DNA of 64,000 nucleotides, taken from the NCBI GenBank assembly GCA_039566865.1, contig CM076955.1:11795001-11859000 (forward strand), given 5' to 3'. The notes under the pieces are model-generated. The model was given only the letters and a program-made list of their open reading frames with translations, was not told the DNA's origin and did not search any database. This document shows positions 24,055 to 37,547 of the stretch, piece after piece. The number at the start of each line of letters is the position of its first letter. The stretch's first letter is position 1. The position numbers and the translations under genes are program-made. The stretch is from Aurelia coerulea (lineage: Eukaryota; Cnidaria; Scyphozoa; Semaeostomeae; Ulmaridae).

Positions 24055-27000
24055 GTAACTGGAAGAACTAAAGTTTTAAAGAACGATGAGTGCAATACTC
24101 TTTATAATATAAATTTTAGCTACTAAATTACGTTAATCCCCATTTTTTGTGTTTATATTTTGTTTTCTTTGAGAAAATAAACTTTTAATTAATCGATGTT
24201 TGTTTATGCAGTAAAGCTAATATGAGACTAAACTACTGTCTATAGTAATGTCTCCAAGAATGGTTGCTGCAGCACAAATATAGGGCTATAAAAGAAGTAA
24301 CTGGCAGAACTAAAGTTTTAAAGAACGATGATTGCAATACTCTTTATAATATAAATTTCAGCTAATAAAGTACGTTAATCCCCATTTTTTGTGTTTATAT
24401 TTTGTTTTCTTTGAGAAAATAAACATTTAATTAATCGATGTTTGTTTATTCCTTAAAGCTAAATTGAGACTAAAGAAAAAGCTAATGTCTAAAGTAATTT
24501 TTCCAAGAATCGTTGCTGCGGCACTAATATAGTGCTATAAAAGAAGTAACTGGCAGAACTAAAGTTTTAAAGAAGGATGATTGCAATACTCCTTATAATA
24601 TAAATTGTAGCTACTAAGGTACGTTAATCCACACATTTTATGTTTATATTTTGTTTTCTTTGAGAAAATAAACTTTTAATTAATCGATGTTTGTTTATGC
24701 AGTAAAGCTAATATGAGACTAACCTACTCTCTATAGTAATGTTTCCAAGAATGGTTGCTGCAGCACAAATATAGGGCTATAAAAGAAGTAACTGGCAGAA
24801 CTAAAGTTTTAAAGAAGGATGATTGCAATACTCCTTATAATATAAATTGTAGCTACTAAAGTACGTTAATCCACACATTTTGTGTTTATATTTTGTTTTC
24901 TTTGAGAAAATAAACATTTAATGAATCGATGTTTGTTTATTCATTAAAGCTAAATTGAGATTAAAGAAAAAGTTAATGTCTATAGTAATATTTCCAAAAA
25001 TGGTTGCTGCGAAACTAATATAGTGAGTGCTATAAAACAAGTTACTGGTAGAAGTAAAGTTTTGAAGGACGACGAGTGCAATACACCTTATAATATAAAT
25101 TTTAGCCACTAAAGTACGTTAATCCCCATTTTTTGTGTTTGTATTTTGTTTTCTTTAAGAAACTAAAATTTTAATTAACCGATGTTTGTTTATGCCGTAA
25201 AGGTAAAAAGAGGTTAAAGAAAAAGCTATTGTCTATAGTAATGTTTCCAAAAATGGTTGCTGCAGCACTAATATAGTGCTAAAAAAGAAGTAACTGGAAG
25301 AACTAAAGTTTTAAAGAACGATGAGTGCAATACTCTGTATAATATAAATTTTAGCTACTAAATTACGTTAATCCCCATTTTTTGTGTTTATATTTTGTTT
25401 TCTTATAGAAAATAAACATTTAATTAATCGATGTTTTTTATGCAGTAAAGCTAAAATGAGACTAAAGAAAAAACTAATGTCTATAGTAATGTTTCCAAGA
25501 ATGGTTGCTGCAGCACTAATATAGTGCTATAAAAGAAGTAGCTGGCAGAACTAAAGTTTTAAATAACGATGAGTTCAATACTCTTTATAATATAAATTGT
25601 AGCTACTAAAGTACGTTAATCCACACTTTTTGTGTTTATATTTTGTTTTCTTTGAGAAAATAAACATTTAATGAATCGATGTTTGTTTACTCATTAAAGC
25701 TAAATTGAGACTAGAGAAAAAACTAATGTCTAAAGTAATTTTTCCAAGAATGGTTGCTGCGGCACTAATATAGTGCTATAAAAGAAGTTACTGGTAGAAC
25801 TAAAGTTTTGAAGGATAACGAGTGCATTACTCTTTATAATATAAATTTTAGCTACTAAAGTACGTTAATCCCCATTTTTTGTGTTGATAATTTGTTTTCT
25901 TTGAGAAAATAAACTTTTAATTAATCGATGTTTGTTTATGCAGTAAAGCTAATATGAGACTAAACTACTGTCTATAGTAATGTTTCCAAGAATGGTTGCT
26001 GCAGCACAAATATGGGGTTTAAAAGAAGTAACTGGAAGAACTAAAGTTTTATAGAACGATGAGTGCAATACTCTTTATAATATAAATTTTAGCTACTAAA
26101 TTACGTTAATCCCCATTTTTTGTGTTTATATTTTGTTTTCTTTGAGAAAATAAACTTTTAATTAATCGATGTTTGTTTATGCAGTAAAGCTAATATGAGA
26201 CTAAACTACTGTCTATAGTAATGTCTCCAAGAATGGTTGCTGCAGCACAAATATAGGGCTATAAAAGAAGTAACTGGCAGAACTAAAGTTTTAAAGAACG
26301 ATGATTGCAATACTCTTTATAATATAAATTTCAGCTAATAAAGTACGTTAATCCCCATTTTTTGTGTTTATATTTTGTTTTCTTTGAGAAAATAAACATT
26401 TAATTAATCGATGTTTGTTTATTCCTTAAAGCTAAATTGAGACTAAAGAAAAAGCTAATGTCTAAAGTAATTTTTCCAAGAATCGTTGCTGCGGCACTAA
26501 TATAGTGCTATAAAAGAAGTAACTGGCAGAACTAAAGTTTTAAAGAAGGATGATTGCAATACTCCTTATAATATAAATTGTAGCTACTAAGGTACGTTAA
26601 TCCACACATTTTATGTTTATATTTTGTTTTCTTTGAGAAAATAAACTTTTAATTAATCGATGTTTGTTTATGCAGTAAAGCTAATATGAGACTAACCTAC
26701 TCTCTATAGTAATGTTTCCAAGAATGGTTGCTGCAGCACAAATATAGGGCTATAAAAGAAGTAACTGGCAGAACTAAAGTTTTAAAGAAGGATGATTGCA
26801 ATACTCCTTATAATATAAATTGTAGCTACTAAAGTACGTTAATCCACACATTTTGTGTTTATATTTTGTTTTCTTTGAGAAAATAAACATTTAATGAATC
26901 GATGTTTGTTTATTCATTAAAGCTAAATTGAGATTAAAGAAAAAGTTAATGTCTATAGTAATATTTCCAAAAATGGTTGCTGCGAAACTAATATAGTGAG

Positions 27001-30000
27001 TGCTATAAAACAAGTTACTGGTAGAAGTAAAGTTTTGAAGGACGACGAGTGCAATACACCTTATAATATAAATTTTAGCCACTAAAGTACGTTAATCCCC
27101 ATTTTTTGTGTTTGTATTTTGTTTTCTTTAAGAAACTAAAATTTTAATTAACCGATGTTTGTTTATGCCGTAAAGGTAAAAAGAGGTTAAAGAAAAAGCT
27201 ATTGTCTATAGTAATGTTTCCAAAAATGGTTGCTGCAGCACTAATATAGTGCTAAAAAAGAAGTAACTGGAAGAACTAAAGTTTTAAAGAACGATGAGTG
27301 CAATACTCTGTATAATATAAATTTTAGCTACTAAATTACGTTAATCCCCATTTTTTGTGTTTATATTTTGTTTTCTTATAGAAAATAAACATTTAATTAA
27401 TCGATGTTTTTTATGCAGTAAAGCTAAAATGAGACTAAAGAAAAAACTAATGTCTATAGTAATGTTTCCAAGAATGGTTGCTGCAGCACTAATATAGTGC
27501 TATAAAAGAAGTAGCTGGCAGAACTAAAGTTTTAAATAACGATGAGTTCAATACTCTTTATAATATAAATTGTAGCTACTAAAGTACGTTAATCCACACT
27601 TTTTGTGTTTATATTTTGTTTTCTTTGAGAAAATAAACATTTAATGAATCGATGTTTGTTTACTCATTAAAGCTAAATTGAGACTAGAGAAAAAACTAAT
27701 GTCTAAAGTAATTTTTCCAAGAATGGTTGCTGCGGCACTAATATAGTGCTATAAAAGAAGTTACTGGTAGAACTAAAGTTTTGAAGGATAACGAGTGCAT
27801 TACTCTTTATAATATAAATTTTAGCTACTAAAGTACGTTAATCCCCATTTTTTGTGTTGATAATTTGTTTTCTTTGAGAAAATAAACTTTTAATTAATCG
27901 ATGTTTGTTTATGCAGTAAAGCTAATATGAGACTAAACTACTGTCTATAGTAATGTCTCCAAGAATGGTTGCTGCAGCACAAATAAAGGGCTATAAAAGA
28001 AGTAACTGGCAGAACTAAAGTTTTAAAGAACGATGATTGCAATACTCTTTATAATATAAATTTCAGCTAATAAAGTACGATAATCCCCATTTTTTGTGTT
28101 TATATTTTGTTTTCTTTGAGAAAATAAACATTTAATTAATCGATGTTTTTTATGCAGTAAAGCTACAATGAGACTAAAGGAAAAACTAATGTCTATAGTA
28201 ATGTTTCCAAGAATGGTTGCTGCAGCACTAATATAGTGCTATAAATGAAGTAACTGGCAGAACTAAAGTTTTAAAGAACGTTGAGTTCCATACTCTTTAT
28301 AATATAAATTGTAGCTACTAAAGTACGTTAATCCACACTTTTTGTGTTTATAATTTGTTTTCTTAGAGAAAATAAACATTTAATGAATCGATGTTTGTTT
28401 ATTCCTTAAAGCTAAATTGAGACTAAAGAAAAAGCTAATGTCTAAAGTAATTTTTCCAAGAATCGTTGCTGCGGCACTAATATAGTGCTATAAAAGAAGT
28501 AACTGGCAGAACTAAAGTTTTAAAGAAGGATGATTGCAATACTCCTTATAATATAAATTGTAGCTACTAAGGTACGTTAATCCACACATTTTATGTTTAT
28601 ATTTTGTTTTCTTTGAGAAAATAAACTTTTAATTAATCGATGTTTGTTTATGCAGTAAAGCTAATATGAGACTAACCTACTCTCTATAGTAATGTTTCCA
28701 AGAATGGTTGCTGCAGCACAAATATAGGGCTATAAAAGAAGTAACTGGCAGAACTAAAGTTTTAAAGAAGGATGATTGCAATACTCCTTATAATATAAAT
28801 TGTAGCTACTAAAGTACGTTAATCCACACATTTTGTGTTTATATTTTGTTTTCTTTGAGAAAATAAACATTTAATGAATCGATGTTTGTTTATTCATTAA
28901 AGCTAAATTGAGATTTAAGAAAAAGTTAATGTCTATAGTAATATTTCCAAAAATGGTTGCTGCGAAACTAATATAGTGAGTGCTATAAAACAAGTTACTG
29001 GTAGAAGTAAAGTTTTGAAGGACGACGAGTGCAATACACCTTATAATATAAATTTTAGCCACTAAAGTACGTTAATCCCCATTTTTTGTGTTTGTATTTT
29101 GTTTTCTTTAAGAAACTAAAATTTTAATTAACCGATGTTTGTTTATGCCGTAAAGGTAAAAAGAGGTTAAAGAAAAAGCTATTGTCTATAGTAATGTTTC
29201 CAAAAATGGTTGCTGCAGCACTAATATAGTGCTAAAAAAGAAGTAACTGGAAGAACTAAAGTTTTAAAGAACGATGAGTGCAATACTCTGTATAATATAA
29301 ATTTTAGCTACTAAATTACGTTAATCCCCATTTTTTGTGTTTATATTTTGTATTCTTATAGAAAATAAACATTTAATTAATCGATGTTTTTTATGCAGTA
29401 AAGCTAAAATGAGACTAAAGAAAAAACTAATGTCTATAGTAATGTTTCCAAGAATGGTTGCTGCAGCACTAATATAGTGCTATAAAAGAAGTAGCTGGCA
29501 GAACTAAAGTTTTAAATAACGATGAGTTCAATACTCTTTATAATATAAATTGTAGCTACTAAAGTACGTTAATCCACACTTTTTGTGTTTATATTTTGTT
29601 TTCTTTGAGAAAATAAACATTTAATGAATCGATGTTTGTTTACTCATTAAAGCTAAATTGAGACTAGAGAAAAAACTAATGTCTAAAGTAATTTTTCCAA
29701 GAATGGTTGCTGCGGCACTAATATAGTGCTATAAAAGAAGTTACTGGTAGAACTAAAGTTTTGAAGGATAACGAGTGCATTACTCTTTATAATATAAATT
29801 TTAGCTACTAAAGTACGTTAATCCCCATTTTTTGTGTTGATAATTTGTTTTCTTTGAGAAAATAAACTTTTAATTAATCGATGTTTGTTTATGCAGTAAA
29901 GCTAATATGAGACTAAACTACTGTCTATAGTAATGTCTCCAAGAATGGTTGCTGCAGCACAAATAAAGGGCTATAAAAGAAGTAACTGGCAGAACTAAAG

Positions 30001-30383
30001 TTTTAAAGAACGATGATTGCAATACTCTTTATAATATAAATTTCAGCTAATAAAGTACGATAATCCCCATTTTTTGTGTTTATATTTTGTTTTCTTTGAG
30101 AAAATAAACATTTAATTAATCGATGTTTTTTATGCAGTAAAGCTACAATGAGACTAAAGAAGTAACTAATGTCTATAGTAATGTTTCCAAGAATGGTTGC
30201 TGCAGCACTAATATAGTGCTATAAACGAAGTAGCTGGCAGAACTAAAGCTTTAAAGAACGATGAGTTCCATACTCTTTATAATATAAATTGTAGCTACTA
30301 AAGTACGTTAATCCACACTTTTTGTGTTTATAATTTGTTTTCTTAGAGAAAATAAACATTTAATGAATCGATGTTTGTTTATG
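24055..30383 (+). repeat. Higher-order repeat, 1,973/1,980-bp period, about 3.2 copies
   Basis: Matching 253-bp monomers with open frames at 24,918, 26,891 and 28,871 are 1,973 and 1,980 bp apart. The surrounding eight monomers repeat in the same order with shared markers ATTCCTTAAAGC, AATCGTTGCTGC, CTAAGGTACG, CTAACCTACTCTC, AATACACCTTA and GATAACGAGTGCATTAC. The 1,973 offset holds from about 24,055 to 25,970 against 26,030-27,950. The 1,980 offset holds from about 26,394 to 28,400 against 28,374-30,383. The small difference in period reflects a swap between monomers of different length at the copy junction. Confidence 0.92.
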
Positions 30384-33300
30384 CAGTAAAGCTAATATGA
30401 GACTAACCTACTCTCTATAGTAATGTTTCCAAGAATGGTTGCTGCAGCACAAATATAGGGCTATAAAAGAAGTAACTGGCAGAACTAAAGTTATAAAGAA
30501 GGATGATTGCAATACTCCTTATAATATAAATTGTAGCTACTAAAGTACGTTAATCGACACATTTTGTGTTTATATTTTGTTTTCTTTGAGAAAATAAACA
30601 TTTAATGAATCGATGTTTGTTTATTCATTAAAGCTAAATTGAGATTAAAGAAAAAGTTAATGTCTATAGTAATATTTCCAAAAATGGTTGCTGCGGAACT
30701 AATATAGTGAGTGCTATAAAACAAGTTACTGGTAGAAGTAAAGTTTTGAAGGACGAAGAGTGCAATACTGCTTATAATATAAATTTTAGCCACTAAAGTA
30801 CGTTAATCCCCATTTTTTGTGTTTATATTTTGCTTTCTATAAGAAAATAAAATTTTAATTAACCGATGTTTGTTTATGCCATAAAGCTAAAAAGAGATTA
30901 AAGAAAAAGCTAATGTCTGTAGTAATGTTTGCAAGAATAGTTGCTGCAGCACTAATATAGTGCTATAAAAGAAGTAACTGGAGGAACTAAATTTTTAAAG
31001 AACGATGAGTGCAATACTCTTTATAATATAAATTGTAGCTTCTAAAGTACGTTAATCCACACTTTTTGTGTTTATATTTTGTTTTCTTTGAGAAAATAAA
31101 CATTTAATGAATCGATGTTTGTTTATTCATTAAAGCTAAATTGAGACTAAAGAAAAAACTAATGTCTAAAGTAATTTTTCCAAGAATGGTTGCTGCGGCA
31201 CTAATATAGTGCTATAAAAGAAGTTACTGGTAGAACTAAAGTTTTGAAGGACAATGAGTGCAATACTCTTTGTAATATAAATTTTAGCTACTAAAGTACG
31301 TTAATCCCCTATTTTTTGTGTTGATAATTTGTTTTCTTTGAGAAAATAAACTTTTAATTAATCGATATTTGTTTATGCAGTAAAGCTAATATGAGACTAA
31401 ACTACTGTCTATAGTAATGTTTCCAAGAATGGTTGTTGCAGCACAAATATAGGGCTTTAAAAGAAGTTACTGCTGAAATAAAGTTTTGAAGGACAATGAG
31501 TGCAATACTCTTTATAATATAAATTTTAGCTACTAAAGTACGTTAATCCCCATTTTTTGTGTTGATAATTAGTTTTCTTTGAGAAAATAAACTTTTAATT
31601 AATCGATGTTTGTTTATGCAGTAAAGCTAATATGAGACTAAACTACTGTCAATAGTAATGTTTCCAAGAATGGTTGCTGCAGCACAAATATGGGGCTATA
31701 AAAGAAGTTACTGGCAGAACTAAAGTTTTAAAGAAGGATGATTGCAATACTCTTTATAATATAAATTTCAGCTACTAAAGTACGTTAGTCCCCATTTTTT
31801 GTGTTTATATTTTGTTTTCTTTGAGAAAATAAACATTTAATTAATCGATATTTGTTTATGCAGTAAATCTAAAATAAGATTAAAGAAAAAGTTAATGTCT
31901 ATAGTAATATTTCCAAAAATGGTAGCTGCGAAACTAATATAGTGATTGCTATAAAACAAGTTACTGGTAGAAGTAAAGTTTTGAAGGACGAAGAGTGCAA
32001 TACTGCTTATAATATAAATTTTAGCCACTAAAGTACGTTAATCCCTATTTTTTGTATTTATATTTTGTTTTCTTTAAGAAAATAAAATTTTAATTAACCG
32101 ATGTTTGTTTATGCCGTAACGGTAAAAAAGATTAAAGAAAAAGCTAATGTCTATAGTAATGTTTGCAAGAATGGTTGCTGCAGCACTAATATAGTGCTAA
32201 AAAAGAAGAAACTGGAAGAACTAAAGTTTTAAAGAACGATGAGTTCAATACTCTTTATAATATAAATTCTAGCTACTAAATTACGTTAATCCCCATTTTT
32301 TGTGTTTATATTTTGTTTTCTTTGAGAAAATAATCATTTAATTAATCGATGTTTTTTATGCAGTAAAGCTAAAATGAGACTAAAGAAAAAACTAATGTCT
32401 ATAGTAATGTTTCCAAGAATGGTTGCTGCAGCACTAATATAGTGCTATAAAAGAAGTAGCTGGCAGAGCTAAAGTTTTAAAGAATGATGAGTGCAATACT
32501 CCTTATAATATAAATTCTAGCTACTAAAGTACGTTAATGCCCATTTTTTGTGTTTATATTTTGTTTTCTTTGAGAAAATAATTATTTAAGTAATCGATGT
32601 TTTTTATGCAGTAAAGCTAAAATGTAATTAAAATTAAGAGTGCTGCTGCACTAATATAGTGCTATAAAAGAAGTAACTGGCAGAACTAAAGTTTTAGAGA
32701 ACGATGAGTGCAATACTCTTTATAATATAAATTGCAGCTACTAATGTACGTTAATACACACTTTTTGTGTTCATAATTTGTTTTCTTTGAGAAAATAAAC
32801 TTTTAATTAATCGATGTTTGTTTATGCAGTAAAGCTAATATGAGACTAAACTACTGTCTATAGTAATGTTTCCAAGAATGGTTGCTGCAGCACAAATATA
32901 GGGCTATAAAAGAAATAACTGGCAGAAATAAAGTTGTAAAGAACGCTGAGTGCAATACTCTGTATAATATAAATTTTAGCTACTAAAGTACTTTAATCCC
33001 CATTTTTTGTGTTTATATTTTGTTTTCTTTGAGAAAATAAACATTTAATTAAGCGATGTTTTTTATGCAGTAAAGCTACAATGAGACTAAAGAAAAAACT
33101 AATGTCTATAGTAATGTTTCCAAGAATGGTTGCTGCAGCTTTAATATAGTGCTATAAAAGAAGTAGCTGGCAGAACTAAAGTTTTAAAGAACGATGAGTT
33201 CCATACTCTTTATAATATAAATTGTAGCTACTAAAGTACGTTAATCCACACTTTTTGTGTTGATATTTTGTTTTCTTTGAGAAAATAAACATTTAATGAA

Positions 33301-33732
33301 TCGATGTTTGTTTATTCATTAAAGCTAAATTGAGACTAAAGAAAAAACTAATGTCTAAAGTAATTTTTCCAAGAATGGCTGCTGCGTCACTAATATAGTG
33401 CTATAAAAGAAGTTGCTGGTAGAACTAAAGTTTTGAAGGACAATGAGTGCAATACTCTTTATAATATAAATTTAGCTACTAAAGTACGTTAATCCCCATT
33501 TTTTGTGTTGATAATTTGTATTCTTTGAGAAAATAAACTTTTAATTAATCGATGTTTGTTTATGCAGTAAAGCTAATATGAGACTAAACTACTCTCTATA
33601 GTAATGTTTCCAAGAATGGTTGCTGCAGCTTTAATATAGTGCTATAAAAGAAGTAGCTGGCAGAACTAAAGTTTTAAAGAACGATGAGTTCCATACTCTT
33701 TATAATATAAATTGTAGCTACTAAAGTACGTT

Positions 33733-35023
33733 AATCCACACATTTTGTGTTGATATTTTGTTTTCTTTGAGAAAATAAACATTTAATGAATCGATGTTTG
33801 TTTATTCATTAAAGCTAAATTGAGATTAAAGAAAAAGTTAATGTCTATAGTAATATTTCCAAAAATGGTTGCTGCGAAACTAATATAGTGAGTGCTATAA
33901 AACAAGTTACTGGTAGAAGTAAAGTTTTGAAGGACGACGAGTGCAATACTCCTTATAATATAAATTTTAGCCACTAAAGTACGTTAATCCCCATTTTTTG
34001 TGTTTATATTTTGTTTTCTTTAAGAAAATAAAATTTTAATTAACCGATGTTTGTTTATGCCGTAAAGGTAAAAAGAGATTAAAGAAAAAGCTATTGTCTA
34101 TAGTAATGTTTCCAAAAATGGTTGCTGCAGCACTAATATAGTGCTAAAAAAGAAGTAACTGGAAGAACTAAAGTTTTAAAGAACGATGAGTGCAATACTC
34201 TTTATAATATAAATTTTAGCTACTAAATTACGTTAATCCCCATTTTTTGTGTTTATATTTTGTTTTCTTTGAGAAAATAAACTTTAATTAATCGATGTTT
34301 GTTTATGCAGTAAAGCTAATATGAGACTAAACTACTGTCTATAGTAATGTCTCCAAGAATGGTTGCTGCAGCACAAATATAGGGCTATAAAAGAAGTAAC
34401 TGGCAGAACTAAAGTTTTAAAGAAGGATGATTGCAATACTCCTTATAATATAAATTGTAGCTACTAAAGTACGTTAATCCACACATTTTGTGTTTATATT
34501 TTGTTTTCTTTGAGAAAATAAACATTTAATGAATCGATGTTTGTTTATTCATTAAAGCTAAATTGAGATTAAAGAAAAAGTTAATGTCTATAGTAATATT
34601 TCCAAAAATGGTTGCTGCGAAACTAATATAGTGAGTGCTATAAAACAAGTTACTGGTAGAAGTAAAGTTTTGAAGGACGACGAGTGCAATACTCCTTATA
34701 ATATAAATTTTAGCCACTAAAGTACGTTAATCCCCATTTTTTGTGTTTATATTTTGTTTTCTTTAAGAAAATAAAATTTTAATTAACCGATGTTTGTTTA
34801 TGCCGTAAAGGTAAAAAGAGATTAAAGAAAAAGCTATTGTCTATAGTAATGTTTCCAAAAATGGTTGCTGCAGCACTAATATAGTGCTAAAAAAGAAGTA
34901 ACTGGAAGAACTAAAGTTTTAAAGAACGATGAGTGCAATACTCTTTATAATATAAATTTTAGCTACTAAATTACGTTAATCCCCATTTTTTGTGTTTATG
35001 TTTTGTTTTCTTTGAGAAAATAA
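33733..35023 (+). repeat. Three-monomer repeat, 743-bp period
   Basis: Positions 33,733-34,280 repeat at about 34,476-35,023 with an offset of 743 bp. Each copy holds a 253-bp AGTG-duplicated monomer, the following CCGAT-class monomer and part of the next one with CTAAATTACG. The two minus-strand open frames (33,783-33,974 and 34,526-34,717) give the same translation. Confidence 0.85.
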
Positions 35024-36570
35024 AATTTTAATTAACCGATGTTTGTTTATGCCGTAACGGTAAAAAAGATTAAAGAAAAAGCTAATGTCTATAGTAATGT
35101 TTGCAAGAATGGTTGCTGCAGCACTAATATAGTGCTATAAAAGAAGTAACTGGCAGAACTAAAGTTTTAAAGAACGATGATTGCAATACTCTTTATAATA
35201 TAAATTTCAGCTACCAAATTACGTTAATCCCCATTTTTTGTGTTTATATTTTGTTTTCTTTGAGAAAATAAACATTTAATTAATCGATGTTTTTTATGCA
35301 GTAAAGCTACAATGAGACTAAAGAAAAAACTAATGTCTATAGTAATGTTTCCAAGAATGGTTGCTGCAGCACTAATATAGTGCTATAAACGAAGTAGCTG
35401 GCAGAACTAAAGTTTTAAAGAACGATGAGTTCCATACTCTTTATAATATAAATTGTAGCTACTAAAGTACGTTAATCCACACTTTTTGTGTTTATAATTT
35501 GTTTTCTTAGAGAAAATAAACATTTAATGAATCGATGTTTGTTTATTGATTAAAGCTAAATTGAGACTAAAGAAAAAACTAATGTCTAAAGTAATTTTTC
35601 CAAGAATCGTTGCTGCGGCACTAATAAAGTGCTATAAAAGAAGTTACTGGTAGAAATAAAAATTTGAAGGACAATGAGTGCAATACTCTTTATAATATAA
35701 ATTTTAGCTACTAAAGTACGTTAATCCCCATTTTTTGTGTTGATAATTTGTTTTCTTTGAGAAAGTAAACTTTTAATTAATCGATGTTTGTTTATGCAGT
35801 AAAGCTAATATGAGACTAAACTACTGTCTATAGTAATGTCTCCAAGAATGGTTGCTGCAGCACAAATATAGGGCTATAAAAGAAGTAACTGGCAGAACTA
35901 AAGTTTTAAAGAACGATGATTGCAATACTCTTTATAATATAAATTTCAGCTAATAAAGTACGATAATCCCCATTTTTTGTGTTTATATTTTGTTTTCTTT
36001 GAGAAAATAAACATTTAATTAATCGATGTTTTTTATGCAGTAAAGCTACAATGAGACTAAAGAAAAAACTAATGTCTATAGTAATGTTTCCAAGAATGGT
36101 TGCTGCAGCACTAATATAGTGCTATAAACGAAGTAGCTGGCAGAACTAAAGTTTTAAAGAACGATGAGTTCCATACTCTTTATAATATTAATTGTAGCTA
36201 CTAAAGTACGTTAATCCACACTTTTTGTGTTTATAATTTGTTTTCTTAGAGAAAATAAACATTTAATGAATCGATGTTTGTTTATGCAGTAAAGCTAATA
36301 TGAGACTAACCTACTCTCTATAGTAATGTTTCCAAGAATGGTTGCTGCAGCACAAATATAGGGCTATAAAAGAAGTAACTGGCAGAACTAAAGTTTTAAA
36401 GAAGGATGATTGCAATACTCCTTATAATATAAATTGTAGCTACTAAAGTACGTTAATCCACACATTTTGTGTTTATATTTTGTTTTCTTTGAGAAAATAA
36501 ACATTTAATGAATCGATGTTTGTTTATTCATTAAAGCTAAATTGAGATTAAAGAAAAAGTTAATGTCTAT

Positions 36571-36575
36571 AGTAA
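36571..36575 (+). repeat. Left target-site duplication of the LINE (AGTAA)
   Basis: The satellite reads CTATAGTAA here and is interrupted at 36,576. The same AGTAA follows the element's A-run at 37,543-37,547, and then the satellite continues with TATTTCC. The duplication is 4 or 5 bp, because the first A could belong to the A-run. Confidence 0.7.
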
Positions 36576-36576
36576 G

Positions 36577-37410
36577 TTTGCAGATGACAATACAATCTAC
36601 GCAAGGAGTAGGACCCTTGATGAAGTGATAAACAACTTGGAAAATGATCTGAGCTCGATTTTACAGTGGTTTACCGAAAACGGGATCGTAGCAAACCCTG
36701 AAAAATTCCAGCTTATGTTCCTAGGGCTAAAGAGTGATCAGCAAATGTGTCTTAGTATTGATGATCAGATCATCAATCAATGCCAACAAGTAAAACTCTT
36801 AGGAGTAACGATTGATTCTAAGCTGAATTTTGACAAGCATATTACTGAATTGTGCGGTAAAATAAACAAAAAAGTGAGTGCATTCTCAAGACTTCGGAAC
36901 TATCTTGATGATACACAAGCTAAACTCTTATGTAATACAACGGTGTTGGCGAATTTCAATTATTGCCCTTTGATTTGGATGTTCTCTTCTAAAGCTGCAA
37001 ACAAAGAGATTAATAGAACACATAATCGTGCACTAAGGGTGCTCCATAAGGATTATGATGCATCGTTTGATATGTGTCTAAGGAGAGAGGCAGATACAAC
37101 AATCCACGTCAAAAATCTCCAAAAACTGATGTTAGAAGTATTCAAAACTCTGAATTCGTTGAATCCATCATACCTTTGGGATTTTTTCAGTACTAAGCAA
37201 GTGGAATATAATTTTAGGATCAAAAATTTGGTAAAATTGCCTCAAATAAAAACACACACTTTTGGACTACACTCTGTAACCTTCAGAGGTAGCATCCTTT
37301 GGAATGCACTAAGTGACGATATTAAAACATGTGAAAAAGTGGCAGCTTTCAAAAGGAAAATAAAAACATGGAAGGGGGCAAACTGCAGCTGTAAACTATG
37401 TTGTAAATAG
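36577..37410 (+). pseudogene. Reverse transcriptase C-terminal fragment (LINE ORF2-like), 5'-truncated
   Basis: An intact frame of 277 codons ends at TAG 37,408-37,410. It opens with FADD (36,577-36,588), the catalytic motif carrying two metal-binding aspartates, so fingers, most of the palm and any endonuclease are missing. Counting residues from 36,625: GIVANPEKFQLMFLG (20-34) follows the catalytic box; VKLLGVTID (56-64) matches the motif after the palm; NYCPLIWMF (112-120), RTHNRALRVL (131-140) and FRGSILWN (220-227) are blocks usual in the region after the reverse transcriptase of FADD-type LINEs; and a cysteine-rich end has Cys 254, 256, 259 and 260. The GTG at 36,625 is an internal valine codon, not a start. 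No frameshift or internal stop is seen, so the copy is young, but it cannot make an active enzyme. Base composition is clearly less AT-rich than the satellite. Confidence 0.9.
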
Positions 37411-37542
37411 GATATTGTATTATACTTTATATTATGTAATTATTTTTAGTTGTAGTTGGTTTAAATTAGTTGATGTATATATTATGCTGATAACTATTGT
37501 AAATAACCAACTTTAAAGAATGATAAAATGAAAAAAAAAAAA
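37411..37542 (+). other. LINE 3' untranslated region and A-run
   Basis: This AT-rich tail lies between the stop codon and the satellite. It has an 8-bp inverted repeat, AGTTGGTT (37,454-37,461) and AACCAACT (37,505-37,512), that could form a 3' stem. It ends in GATAAAATG followed by 12-13 A (from 37,531). No clear AATAAA precedes the A-run. Some LINEs use a 3' stem for recognition by their own reverse transcriptase; that role is inference here. Confidence 0.75.
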
Positions 37543-37547
37543 AGTAA
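37543..37547 (+). repeat. Right target-site duplication of the LINE (AGTAA)
   Basis: AGTAA follows the A-run and pairs with the copy at 36,571-36,575. Immediately afterwards the satellite continues with TATTTCCAAAAATGG in register with intact relatives. Confidence 0.7.

Larger units (their letters stand above)
1..36575 (+). repeat. Satellite array, left domain (first part)
   Basis: Uninterrupted head-to-tail monomers, all in one orientation, recognisable by the recurring GTACGTTAATCC, TAATCGATGTTTG and TGCTATAAAAGAAGT motifs. Spacing of GTACGTTAATCC at the left end (89, 338, 591, 840, 1081, 1327, 1576, 1824, 2073, 2291, 2509) gives lengths of 249, 253, 249, 241, 246, 249, 248, 249, 218 and 218 bp. 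Neighbouring monomers differ clearly, while copies at multi-monomer distances are nearly identical, which is the signature of higher-order repeats. The domain is marked by the 253-bp class with a duplicated AGTG and by 241-bp monomers containing ACTAAACTACTGTC. I see no gene in it. The family is not one I can name. Confidence 0.97.
36576..37542 (+). mobile_element. 5'-truncated non-LTR (LINE-type) retrotransposon
   Basis: This is a 967-bp insertion in the plus orientation within a 253-bp satellite monomer. It contains the C-terminal part of a reverse transcriptase open frame, a 3' untranslated region of about 120 bp and a terminal run of 12-13 A. The 5' end is cut in the middle of the reverse transcriptase palm domain, as is typical of incomplete target-primed reverse transcription. 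Flanking AGTAA copies and the uninterrupted satellite register support a single clean insertion. The interrupted monomer belongs to the lineage of the 24-30 kb higher-order block. The insert occurs once in the window, so it was not spread by satellite amplification within these 64 kb. The clade is undetermined: FADD-box elements of the Jockey/CR1/L2 group fit, and the poly(A) end slightly favours a Jockey-like element. Confidence 0.92.

Noticed and set aside
36625..37410. A complete 261-residue gene starting at 36,625
   Set aside because: The apparent start is an internal GTG. The frame continues upstream through the FADD box to the truncation point, so it is a fragment of a longer element protein.
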